A stretch of DNA of 64,000 bases from Nicotiana tabacum (taxonomy: Eukaryota; Streptophyta; Magnoliopsida; Solanales; Solanaceae), in assembly GCF_000715075.1 (NCBI RefSeq), contig NC_134089.1, positions 67,066,697-67,130,696 of the forward strand, read 5' to 3'. The number at the start of each line of letters is the position of its first letter. Position 1 is the stretch's first letter. Under the pieces are notes generated by a model. The model had not been told where the DNA came from and made no database searches. It saw only the letters and a list, made by a program, of their open reading frames with translations. Positions 21,833 to 32,495 of the stretch are shown piece after piece. Made by a program: the position numbers and the translations under genes.

Positions 21833-23017
21833 ATGTCTCGGCGCCCAAGTAAAAGATCAAACACTGGCCTGTCTGAGGTTGCATCTACTAGCCGACGGGG
21901 AGGTAGAAGGGCACCCCCTCCGGCACCAGTTGAGGAGGAAGAGGAACACTTCGATCCTGATGCAGATGAGGTACTAGAGTGCAAATATGGCATCAGAGCT
22001 ATTCAAGCCCATACAATACAATGGTTCCAATCATTTGTTCCTACTGTGCCACAAACTCCTAAAGTTGCCATAGATGAAACAAAGCTCTCTCGTAAGTATA
22101 ATGCAATATATAATAACATTCGAGCTTTGGGTTTTGAAGGGTTGTTTTGCCAAGGTAATAATGTGAATATCAACTTGGTAAAAGAATTTTACGCCAATTG
22201 GCAACCAGGAGGCGATTTAGATGCAAGTTACCAAGTAAGGGTCAGAAATAGAGTGATTCCATTTTCTTCAAAGGTCATAAATCAAATAAAGCTTTTCACT
22301 GAGCATTCACATAAGCTGTTTCAGAGGTTCCTTCGTAGACCAGACTACCCAGACATTCGCAGGCAGCTATGTGGTGCAGATTCCTTTGCCTTGTGGACTA
22401 GAGATTCAAATGAGTTTCACAAGGAGATGAAAAAAGGAACATTCCAGCATCCTGCACGAGTTATTTTGAATCTAATAAATGCCAAAATCATGCTGACAAA
22501 AAGTGATACGGATGTATCAAAACTAAAGGTTTGTTTGATTTACACATTTTTAACAAGAATGTAGGTTGATCTTGGGAAAATTATGCTAGAACACATGTCA
22601 AAGGTGAGACCTTTTGGGGGACGCCGCCTACACTATCCGAGTATGATCACTCGGTTATTGCGGACATACTAAATTGAAGAAGAGTATCACTGTGATCGGA
22701 AGATAGAAGTAACATATCCTATCAGGGCGCTTGATATCACGACTGTGATAGATCTGCATGCAGCTGCACTTAATGTCGATCAAAGGTTTATCCGGGTGGA
22801 AGAGACTTTGCAGATATTATTTGCTGACCTGCGCCTTCGCGCCTCCAGAGGGGAACTAAACTTGGAAGAGTTACAACAAAATCACCTTCTATCTCTTTTC
22901 ACTCAACAGTGGTTAGGAATGGCTCAGCAAGGATAATTTCCACCGGATGAATATGTGAACTCTGTTCCCTCAGATGACAAGGAATATTTGCGCACCTTTG
23001 AAGATGAAGATGCTTAG
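21833..23017 (+). pseudogene. Athila downstream ORF (putative plant transposon protein)
   Basis: First 243 codons open: basic N-terminus (MSRRPSKRSN, SRRGGRRAPP), acidic EEEEEHFDPDADE, then SRKYNAIYNNIRALGFEGLF, NLVKEFYANWQPGGDLDASY and VRVRNRVIPFSS. This is the conserved domain annotated in plants as a putative transposon protein, found in the env-like position of Athila-group elements. No signal peptide or transmembrane segment is evident. The remainder is broken by a stop at 22562 and another near 22671, then continues (VIDLHAAALNVDQRF, QQWLGMAQQG) to a stop at 23015-23017 after RTFEDEDA. Function unknown. Confidence 0.7.
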
Positions 23018-24645
23018 GCCAATGGCCTCAGAGAGTCTTTTTTCTGATCTATTTTGATTTTTTGCATTAGGGACAATGCAAGTTTTTAAGTGTGGGGTGA
23101 CTTGCCCCTATTGTAATGTACTTACTTTTGTATTTTTCGTATTTTTGGTTGTTTGATTTTGTTTAGACTGTTAAACGTTTTGGTTTGGTAGATTATAGTG
23201 TTTGTAGGTAGTAAGTGGTACTAATTTCGATTTTTTCCTGACAATGGACTTTCTTGAGGGAAATGAAGTCGAAATTCAAAAAAATATTTGCCTTTTATTT
23301 CAGTTTAGTGTATGCTAGTTTTGGTTTAATTTAAAAATTTCCCCTTAATTTTTCTTTATGTCGCGGTTCTTTTCCAAGGGTATATTTGAACCGAGTATAG
23401 TGTAATTTTTTTTAGTTTAATTGAATAAAAAGTTCCCAACTTACGGAGTTAATCTCCTCAAATGCACATGCTTTAGAAGTGGTAATGTACCTTATTTGTG
23501 ATGTTCAACCTCAGTTCTTGATTCTAAAGTAAGTGCCTTAAATTATGTATTTATGACTATGCTTAACTGCTTTGACTAGAGAGTCGAGAAAGATCCAAGC
23601 TTGAGTGGCTTGTGTGCCAATATGTGAGTGAGGTTGCTAAAATATTTTGTGCTTAACAGTTGATATCTAGAACTTGCCCTCAAGTGTTTTGCAAAGTGAA
23701 ATAGTAGTATTATTTAGTTTAGGAGTTGATATAGGTATTTCTTTGTTGAACCAATTTTATAATTGTTCCCACCTAGTTGTATATATCTTAGTCAAACCTT
23801 TTGAGCCGTTAATCGTATTTCTTTGGCATCCACATTACAAACCTTACCAATTTATGTAAATATATCAGTTGTTTGAACCTCTATCTCTCATGAGCACTTA
23901 GTGTTGTTTTAATGTTGTTAAAGTTGAGAAGAGATTGGTTGGTTTGTTAAAGAGAATGGGATTTGTTGTTAGTATGTAAAACCTCAAAAAGGTTGGAGAT
24001 GGTTCGACCATAAGAGTGATGCTGAAATTGTGAAATGAAATGGTGTATGTATGGAAGTGCTCGGATTTGTTGTTAGTATGTAAAACCTCAAAAAAGTTGG
24101 AGATGGTTTAACAATAAGAGTGATGCTGAAATTGTGAAATGAAATGGTGTATGTATGGAAGTGCTCAAAGAGGTGTAGCTACTACATTCTATATTTATCA
24201 CACACTTCCTCAACCTGCATTACAACTAATTAAAGTCCGATTTTATCATTTATTGAATAAGCTCAATTAGTAGAGTATTACACTAGGGGCAAGCATATGG
24301 TATGTCATCTGTTGCACATGAATTTTAATTCTGAGAGTGAGCTAATTCTTCCTATTTTGAGTTCCTAAATAATCTTGAATATTATTTGAGAGGAACTAGT
24401 CTATATTAATTGTGAGAGGGCACATGATTTGTAAAAGCAAGGAAATGTTTTGACCTTTGTGTTAGAGTAAGTAAGCAAGTTATGAAAATGCGTGGCACTT
24501 ATGAGTTATGTCTTGAGGTTGAAATATTATGAATTGGTACTTAAGTGTCGGCATGTGTTGTTAAAGAAATTGTTTGATAAGAAGGCCGTTCTTATGTGAA
24601 GTGTATGTTAATAGCTCGAGGACGAGCAATGATTTAAGTGTGGGG
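23018..24645 (+). mobile_element. 3' untranslated region and polypurine tract of element G
   Basis: Non-coding 1.6 kb. It includes two AAGTGTGGGGT motifs; the second (24635-24645) directly precedes the LTR and is the likely polypurine tract. The first part (GGACAATGCAAG, TTCTTTTCCAAGGG, GAACCGAGT) is homologous to the minus strand of D at 44570-44900. Confidence 0.7.
23959..24166 (+). repeat. 104-bp tandem duplication
   Basis: Two nearly identical units (23959-24062 and 24063-24166) starting GGATTTGTTGTTAGTATG, differing at about five positions. Confidence 0.9.
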
Positions 24646-26068
24646 TGTTTATCATAGGCTAAAAACTCGTGTTTTAGTCGTTGTAACAACACTTTAATTA
24701 TTGCATTTTACAAAGGCTTGAGCTTAAATAATAATGAATTGTACTAAATTCATGCTTTATGCCTTGCAGGAAGAGATTCCGACTTGAGAATTAAAAGTCT
24801 GAGTAAAAGCTAAATAAATCGAGTTGGGATCGTGTTCGGGGGTCGCATAGCAAGCCCGGATAGAAAAACAAAAGAAAAAAAATGAAGTAGCATAGAAATT
24901 TGCACTGTCGCGCCGCAGGGTGTGCCATGTGGGGCGCCGCGACAGTGAATTTCTAGAAAAATGTTATTTTGCTCCATTAAAATGTATTCTGCCTCTGACC
25001 AATCTATGTACGCGGCGCACAGGGCATCGCGCGAGGCACCGCGGACGTGTAAAATCACAGAACTATTCTATTTTGGTCTTAAAAGGGCATGATTGTCAAA
25101 ACCCATTCTTACACGATTAAAAAAAGGTAAAGCATCCATTATTAACAAACCAGACCTAATTTTAGAGAGAAAAAGAAGAGGAGATTCATCTTAAAGCATA
25201 AAAAATCAAGAGGAACAACAATTTGGAGCAAGGATTAAAAGAGTTTTTCTAAACTTTCTTCTAGTATCTATTTATTTGATGTTTAAGAGTTATATTGTTG
25301 ATGTTTGTATGAATATGAGTGGCTAAAAATCCAAATATTCTAGGGTCATGGGTGTTAGATGATTATGTTGTTTGAAACTTAAATCGATGATCTTGAATTT
25401 ATTGTTATGGGTTGTTTATTAGATTCTGCTGTTAATTATTTTACTGCGTAGCTAACAGTGAAATACTATTTATGAATCTTGAGTTAAACTTGAAAAAGGA
25501 AATTCTTGATTGCACATGGAATCAAATAGAACAAGATCTTGATCCTGGGCATCGGGTGAAAGATTAGCGATTAAGATAGAAATATACTTAATTGCCTTGT
25601 TTGGTTGAAAAATAGGAATTGTAAATGCATTTGAGTTAATATTAATGCCATAGAAATATAGGTATTAATTTAACCTGAATAGGCACATAAGAATTCGACA
25701 GATTCTTATGGGTATTATTAACCCTATATTTAATAACCCAGATAATTCAATAAGTCATTCTTAAGATAAAAGCGTAGCATGATCTCTAGCAAGTCCATGA
25801 CCCTGGAATATCTCTTTTATTAATTGTTGAAAGAAAATTGCATAAGTGGCGTAGTAACTTTGCGTTGTATTATTGTTTGATTACTAGTTAAATTGTGAAT
25901 TGGTTATTTATGTATTTTGTGATGAATTAGCTTGAATTGATAATTGTTTGAGTTTGCATCAGTCGATAAGTTGATCATAATTCCTCGTGGGAACGATACT
26001 TTACTTATTACTTATTACTATATTACTTGAAGATCGTGTACACTTGCGTAAGTGTTTTGGTCGCAACA
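24646..26068 (+). mobile_element. 3' LTR of element G
   Basis: 1423 bp from TGTTTATCATAGG to GTCGCAACA. It follows the polypurine tract directly and ends where internal sequence of element H3 begins, so G inserted into H3. It contains a GC-rich word array (24904-25052) upstream of a weak TATA-like CTTAAAAGGG (25078-25087). No ORF. Confidence 0.82.
24904..25052. repeat. GC-rich word array in G LTR
   Basis: Words CACTGTCGCGCCGCAGGG, GTGGGGCGCCGCGACAGTG and GCATCGCGCGAGGCACCGCG. The first and second are inverted relative to each other. Confidence 0.75.
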
Positions 26069-26926
26069 CCTTCACCCTCATAACAGTCAAGCTCATTCTC
26101 TTAAGCAACCCAAATTCAAGTTGCAACACATATATTTCCCTGGTAACAGAGATCTTCCAATAAACGACATAAAGGATCATGCAAACTTCAGAACAATCGG
26201 CAGGAGATAGCCTACCTGTCTCGCCTCAAACTAACATCTCCTTATACCCGTCCGCTATCATAAACATTACATAGTTACTTAATCTTCCTGAGTCTGAACT
26301 CATATCACAACGTGAAATCCACTTCACTTCCCAAGTAGGCAACATGAAAAGGTCCTTCAACACGCCCACAACTCGGGCTAAACATCAAATCATGATGGAA
26401 ACCAAGCACCGGATAGTTCTTACTACCCCCAAGTAGACCCTTCTTGTCTCGTTCAACTCATATGCACATATCTCAGAGTCACATCATACTCATCACGTAG
26501 CTATCCAGCCATCACTCTCACCAATAGGGACACTATCGAACATACAAATTCAAAAGTACGTGCTCACACAACCAACGCCTCAGTGCTCAAGCTATAGGCA
26601 AAACCCGGCTTCAAGTTCTCCCGACCGGCCCAACATCAACACACAAAGATCACATCTCGCCCCTCGATCAGGGAATCACAAGCCATCGATGCACATCTGA
26701 TACTGAGCTCTCATGCGCGCATACAAACGCGTGGAAGGAATTCAAAGAGTTACATTTCAAGATGAATCAAGGACGCACGGTAAGAATTCAAGAATGTGAA
26801 GTTTTTCTTAAAGGTTCTGCAGCCTCTCGAGGATAAGTACAGACGTCTCCATACCGATCCGCGAGACTCTACTAAATCTGCTTATGACTCGTGAGACCTA
26901 TGTAACCTAGGCTCTGATACCAAACT
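26069..26926 (-). mobile_element. Internal 5' region of element H3 (Tekay-related) with PBS
   Basis: The minus strand runs from the PBS (26910-26923, TTGGTATCAGAGCC with one extra base, complementary in type to initiator Met tRNA) through untranslated internal sequence. It is about 85-90 percent similar by eye to 31819-32495 and 38730-39581. It is cut by element G at 26068. Confidence 0.8.
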
Positions 26927-27347
26927 TGTCACGACCCTAAACCCAGATTCGGTCGTGATGACGCCTCTCATAAAGACAAGGCCAACAGACACAAACTTCC
27001 AATTAAATTAACAGATAATAATTCATAATTTAAGTCATTAATAATGATAAATCCCATAATAGAGTGAAATATATCAACTGCAAAAAAAACCAAACATAGC
27101 CCGACATCGGGGTGTCACCAGTCATGAGCATTTAACATAGTCTAAGTATATGAAAGAGTTTATACAACCTGTTACGTAACTAGAACAAGGGAAATAAAAT
27201 AGGAGGGAGAAACACTGGGCTGCGAACGCTGAGCAGCTACCTAGTGGACTCTGAATAGCCTGTTGAGCAATCAACTCTTACTGGCGGGACCTGAAGCTGC
27301 ACACAGGGTGCAGGGAGTAAAGTGAGTACTCCAACTCACTGAGTAAT
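26927..27347 (-). mobile_element. LTR3, distal part
   Basis: Terminal part of a Tekay-related LTR (plus strand TGTCACGACCCTAAACCC), interrupted after GAGTAAT by the insertion at 27348-30443. It resumes at 30444. Confidence 0.85.
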
Positions 27348-27950
27348 TGTCACGCCCCAAACCTGGGGAGGCGTGGCTATCACTCGGTGCCGAGCTGGCC
27401 TGAGCGAACCACTCTGTAACTCATGATCATTTGACCAAAACTAGAACATACATAGGTCGAGTTAGCTGGACTCATTCCTTTAGTAACTATCATGAGCCAA
27501 CATGGCCACAAATCGGAATGTATAATTATAAGTGCGCAAATATTATATCAATGAACCATTGTTCATAAAACATGAATATATATATGGGCAGTTAAGGCCT
27601 CTGACATACTGTACATAATAAACTTGTGTCTACAAAGCCTCTAAGATTATTTGACATAAAATGGGACAGGGTACTGGCCTACCCATAAGTCTGTAGCAAA
27701 ACTCTGATATGATGACTCATAGACTCGGATGCACTCCGAATGAGGTGGAGTTGTATCGGTCCTTCGTTGAATGTCAATCTCATCTACTATGAGGGATCGT
27801 CAAACTGATTATCTATACCTGTAAGTCTGGATAGCTCTGTAAATCGTGAAATATTTATAATGTCATGCATATATGTGTAAATGTCATGTAATGCATAGGT
27901 CTGTACGTACATAATATCATTAAGCCTATGAGGGCATCCCATCATATCAC

Positions 27951-28208
27951 CTCAGTCATTGTGGGCAAAATCATCAACGTATACTAGATGATCAGGTGGT
28001 GGTGCGTATATAACGCCGTAATCTTTTTTTCCATATCCCATATACATATATTTACATATATACGCATGTATAATGTCATCTCAGCCACTATGGGCGAAAT
28101 CATCAATGTATACCGGCTGATCAGGTGGTGGTGCGTATATAACGCCATAACTTTTTTCCATATCCGATATACGTATGTATATACATATATACGCGTATAT
28201 AACGTCAT
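27951..28208. repeat. 129-bp tandem duplication
   Basis: Two units (27951-28079, 28080-28208), each holding GATCAGGTGGTGGTGCGTAT and ending TAATGTCAT or TAACGTCAT. Confidence 0.88.
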
Positions 28209-28487
28209 CTGGTTATGGGTCAATGTGCATGTATAAATGCATGGAATGCATTGATAAAATCTCTTGGTACATCATAAGACCATTATGCCTCTGATTAATA
28301 CCATGAAATATACTTAGACTCAACTTACGTATTTTCTGAAACCCACGGACAGACGATAAAATAATAAGACATGAAAATTCAAGAACATAGGCACCTCTAA
28401 TACTTCTATGAATAGAGTCATTTATGGAATTTATGTATTTGCTTATTTCGTTTGTGTCGTATACATCATGCCAAAAGAAAGAAGAGA

Positions 28488-29201
28488 TAAAATGAGACCA
28501 AGAACTCGTTGTTCCATCGGGGAAGGAGCAGATCTTCTGGTGCTACGGTACTCGACTGCATCTTGAAGAATTATGTTTCCATGCTTATCAATACAATAAA
28601 ATGTACCTAGAAAGAACCTCCCATCGCTTATACCAACCAACATTTGCCGATGAAGTAGCTTCTTGACATGAGAAACATAACCTGAATTGTTTGTCTCTAA
28701 CTGATTTGAGCTTCCAACTTCCGGTACGTAAGCCTCTGGTTCCTTGGTGCTCATTTTAGTACAATTAAGGTGAATGAAGGAAACTCGAAGTGCTATCTGC
28801 ACAATTGTGTAACTACAGCTACAGCATATGCTAAGACAGAATTAAAGCATCAATTCCTCTTGAAAATACATGAAGATGCATTAACAAGGGAGATGTCAAG
28901 ATACATTCAAAAACAGTAGATCTTTTGTTATTTTTCCCCCTCCTCTCGCCACAATCAAATTAAACTTGTGGTTGCAATCAAGAAATGAAGTCAATACATC
29001 CAAAAAATCAAGAAACTGTGATATCAAGACACTTAGATTAGATTCACTTTTCGTTTCGTTAGGCAGTGGGGAAAGTTGAAACAAATTGAAATTGCTTTCA
29101 TTTGTCACAATCGCTCGAAGAAAACCAACCATGGTACTTAAGTAAAACGAAAAATGATCGCAGAATACTTGAGGAACAGTGGAGAAGAAAAAAAACATAC
29201 C
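28488..29201 (-). pseudogene. NAA38/LSMD1-like (Sm-like) gene fragment
   Basis: The minus-strand exon 28796-28488 encodes MSTKEPEAYVPEVGSSNQLE, then NNSGYVSHVKKLLHRQMLVG, SDGRFFLGTFYCIDKHGNII, LQDAVEYRSTRRSAPSPMEQ and RVLGLIL. This is the Sm1-Sm2 fold of the plant LSM-domain protein 1 family, whose animal and yeast relatives are the NAA38 auxiliary subunit of the NatC N-terminal acetyltransferase. The C-terminal strand expected after GLIL is absent. The frame runs on into LTR sequence (SLLSFGMMYTTQTK) before a stop. Upstream, an acceptor (TTGTGCAG, ends 28797) and a donor (ATCAAG then GTATGT at 29200) define a probable 404-nt intron, so genomic DNA rather than a cDNA was captured. The upstream exon is not identified. 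Confidence 0.75.
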
Positions 29202-30443
29202 TTGATATATGAAATTACTATATGCATCAGGTAGTTTCAGTAAAGTTCTGCTCAAAGTAGTTGTCACTAGGAGTTGCTAACAGTTCAAACTTCGAATGCA
29301 ACATGCAATTTACCCAAGTGCAGAAAATTAAAATTTAGCAATAGATAAATAAAGCACAATGTTTTTCACATGCTGGATGAGTCAAAATCACAACGAAAGA
29401 CAACATTGAGACCTTACCCAATGTCCATTGTATATTGCAGTGTAATTTGGGTTGAGCATGGTATCATGTTGGATGAGTCATTCATGGGAATGAGGGGGTG
29501 CTGCCACGTGTGGAGGGTAGTCTTATCCAAATATTTAATTAATTATTTAGGTAATGACTTGTTATTCGATAATTAACCAATTACTCATGTAATTAAAAAT
29601 TATCCCAAATTACTTAAAATACTATTCACTTTTAATACACTTTATATATCATATTATAATATACTTTACTATCATTGTTATGTGGTACCATATAAAATCA
29701 ATACATACACTATTATTTTATTAAAATATCCATGTAAAAATATAGTATATATTTTCTCAACTTTTAATTTTCCTAATCTCATATAAATAGTACAAATTTT
29801 CATACGCTTAATTCTTAAAATGGTTAAAAAGATAACATTCTTTTCTTGTAAAAAAAATTCTATTTTTATAATAAAGAAAATCTCATAAACTTTCTCATAT
29901 TATACATATGTATAAATTTAAAACACATTCGAAAGTAATAACATTAACAACTATATAAAATCCTTTTACAATTAATGAAAAAGTTAAATAGCTCAAAGCA
30001 TTGGCACCAAGTAAAAATACAACATTGATTGTATGCATATTTATAATCCAATATAAGATAAAGACATAACAAATAGAAATAAATAAATATTTTAGGTAGC
30101 AACGTCCATGTGTTGCAAAGTAGCTTCCTATAAACATGGAAAAAGGAAAATATGTGCTGTATTTCAACGCTCACTGTAAAAGTATCTGGTCTAAATCTAC
30201 GGAAACGCAAGTAGCATGACAACATGAGAAACTGCTTATAAATTATAACACCAGAGTACACGTGCGTGTGAATATATTATACACACACACACATATATAT
30301 ATATATAAAATTATATATATATGTATAATAACCCCTTTATTGTGACGATGCCTTTTTTATTTTTTTTTAAAAAAAATTCCACTTAAAATACCATATCAAT
30401 ATATATAACGATATCAAGGTCGTTAAACTTACAGGTTGTAACA
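28802..30443. other. AT-rich remainder of the insertion
   Basis: Apart from the probable upstream exon end at 29201 and a CA/TA microsatellite (about 30279-30322), I see no gene, RNA or repeat signature in this stretch. Confidence 0.4.
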
Positions 30444-31818
30444 GTAATAATAATAAATGAAGACTGAGCGATAAGAAATCAAGTAAAGTACAACAACATG
30501 CTATAAAGAAGCAGTGTACAACCAATAAAAGGCAATGAAACAGTGAAATCTTATAAAAACACCTTAGTTCAGAATAAGCTTCTTTAAAACACATTTTTAA
30601 CAGTTAAACAAGTAAATGAAAAGCAACGAGAAAAGATAAACATGTAAAATCAGCCCCTCGGGCACAATATCAACATAATCAGCCCCTCGGGCAATAACAT
30701 GGAACGACACCAACCCCTCGGGCTATATCTCATATCACAATGGGTACTCACGCTCACTAGGGGTGTACAGACTCCGGGAGGGGCACCTTACGGCCCAAGC
30801 GCAATATCAAGCCATCTCGTGGCATACTCAATAGGTTCTCGGCCTCATATCAAGCCACCTCGTGGCGTACAACTCAGGCCCTCGGCCTCATAATCATAAT
30901 CAGTACAACACTGTTGCGGCGTACAGCCCAATCCCATAATAATCCTCACAATTCAGGCCCTCGGCCCTACTCGGTCAGAAATCTCTAAAAGCCACTCGAG
31001 CACAGTAAAATATGATACTCGACCCAAAATATCATTTAAAGTGTTAAAACAAAATAAACATAGCTGAGTTATGAAAACAGTATAATTTTGCATGACTGAA
31101 TACAAATATAAAATTAAAAAAGTGAGAAAATAGTAGTAAAAATCCCCTAAGGGTCCAAATAGTTGGCACAAGGCCCAAATATGGCATTCAGCCCAAAACA
31201 TGATGATAGCAAACAGTTTTCAATCAAATATGCGGTAAAACAGTCATTCTGGATGGACTAAGTCACAATCCTCAACGGTGCACGACCCCATGCTCACCAT
31301 CTAGTGTGTTCGTCACCTCAATATAGCACAACGATGTGAAATCCGAGGTTTCATACCCTCAGGACAACATTTACAATCATTAATCACCTCTATCCGGTCC
31401 AAACTCGAGTCCGCGATGCCCTTGCCTCTCGAATCGGCCTCCGGATGCTCCGAATGTAACCAAAATCAGTTCCACATCATTAATACACGCTAAAGGAACA
31501 AAGCCCAAGCGAAAATAATCGAATTAATTCAAATCTCGAAATTGGCCAAACCCGACCCACATCTCGGAATCTGACAAAAATCACATCAATAGAATCCTTA
31601 TCCTCTCACGAGTCTATACATACCAAGAACATTAAAATCGGACCTCAAATGGCCAGTCAAATTCCCAATTTACACTCTCCAAATTCAAGCCCTAATTCCC
31701 CAATTTAGGCTTTAATTTCCACATATTTCATGTTTAAACAAGTAAGAATCAACATAGAATCGAGTATTGAGTTCAAAAATCTTATCTCCAAGTGTTTCCC
31801 TTTGATTCCCTCTTCAAT
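30444..31818 (-). mobile_element. LTR3, proximal part (truncated)
   Basis: Continues LTR3 after the insertion. It contains GCCCCTCGGGC words and the CTCGTGGC subrepeats seen in LTR1 and LTR2. It ends around 31818, where internal-region sequence (CCACCGTCATAAA) takes over, so the first ~1 kb of the LTR, including the TATA box and word array, has been lost. Confidence 0.75.
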
Positions 31819-32495
31819 TCTTCCACCGTCATAAATATTACGCAGTCACTTAATCTTCCTGAGTCTGAACTCATACCGCAACATGAAATTTACTTCACTC
31901 CCAACTAGAAAACATGAAAAGATTCTTCACACACCCATAACTCGGGTCTATACCTCAAATCAAGATGAACATCAAGTATCTAATATTCTTCCATCCTCCA
32001 GCAGACCCTTCTCGTTATTTCCAAATCATATGAATACACCTTGCGGTCATAACATACTCATCACGTAGCCATCCAATCATTACTCCCCTTAATAGGGACA
32101 TAACAGAACATACAAGTTCAAAAACACGTGCTCACACAATCAGCACCTCGGTGCTCAAGCTATAGGCAAAATATCCGGCCTCGAGTCCTCCAGACTGGCC
32201 CAGTATCAACACACAAAGATCACATCTCGCCCCTCGATCAGGGAACCACAAACCATCGATGCACATCTGATACCGAGCGCTCATGCGCGCATACGAACGT
32301 GTGGAAGGAATTCAAAGAGTTACTTTTCAAGCTGAATCAAGGATGCACGATATGAATTCAAGAATGTGAAGTTTTTCCTAAAGGTTTTGCAGCCTCCCGA
32401 GGATAAGTACAGACGTCTCTGTACCGATCTGCAAGACTCTACTAAACCTGCTCATGACTCGTGAGACCTATATAACCTAGGCTCTGATACCAACT
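31819..32495 (-). mobile_element. Internal region int2 with PBS
   Basis: Minus-sense PBS at 32480-32492 (TGGTATCAGAGCC) followed by untranslated internal sequence. Collinear with 38900-39581. Truncated at 31818. No ORF. Confidence 0.8.

Larger units (their letters stand above)
27348..30443 (-). mobile_element. 3.1-kb LTR-like insertion with 5-bp target duplication
   Basis: Bounded by TGTCACGCCCC and GGTTGTAACA (TG...CA) and by direct repeats GTAAT (27343-27347, 30444-30448). Removing it restores the LTR3 sequence exactly as seen in LTR2. The 27348-28485 part looks like LTR sequence. The rest includes an NAA38-like gene fragment and AT-rich DNA. No second LTR, PBS or pol is present, so it is either a solo LTR that swallowed genomic DNA or a non-autonomous element with cargo. 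Confidence 0.75.

Noticed and set aside
27951..28208. Possible CRISPR-like direct repeats
   Set aside because: Only two 129-bp units without unique spacers, in plant LTR-like DNA: a simple tandem duplication.
28896..29267. 123-codon minus-strand frame
   Set aside because: Contains a clean splice donor (AAG, GTATGT) and intron-like T-rich text; better read as exon end plus intron of the NAA38-like fragment.
32480..32492. tRNA-like sequence
   Set aside because: Only the 13 nt complementary to a tRNA 3' end are present, next to an LTR: a primer binding site, not a tRNA gene.
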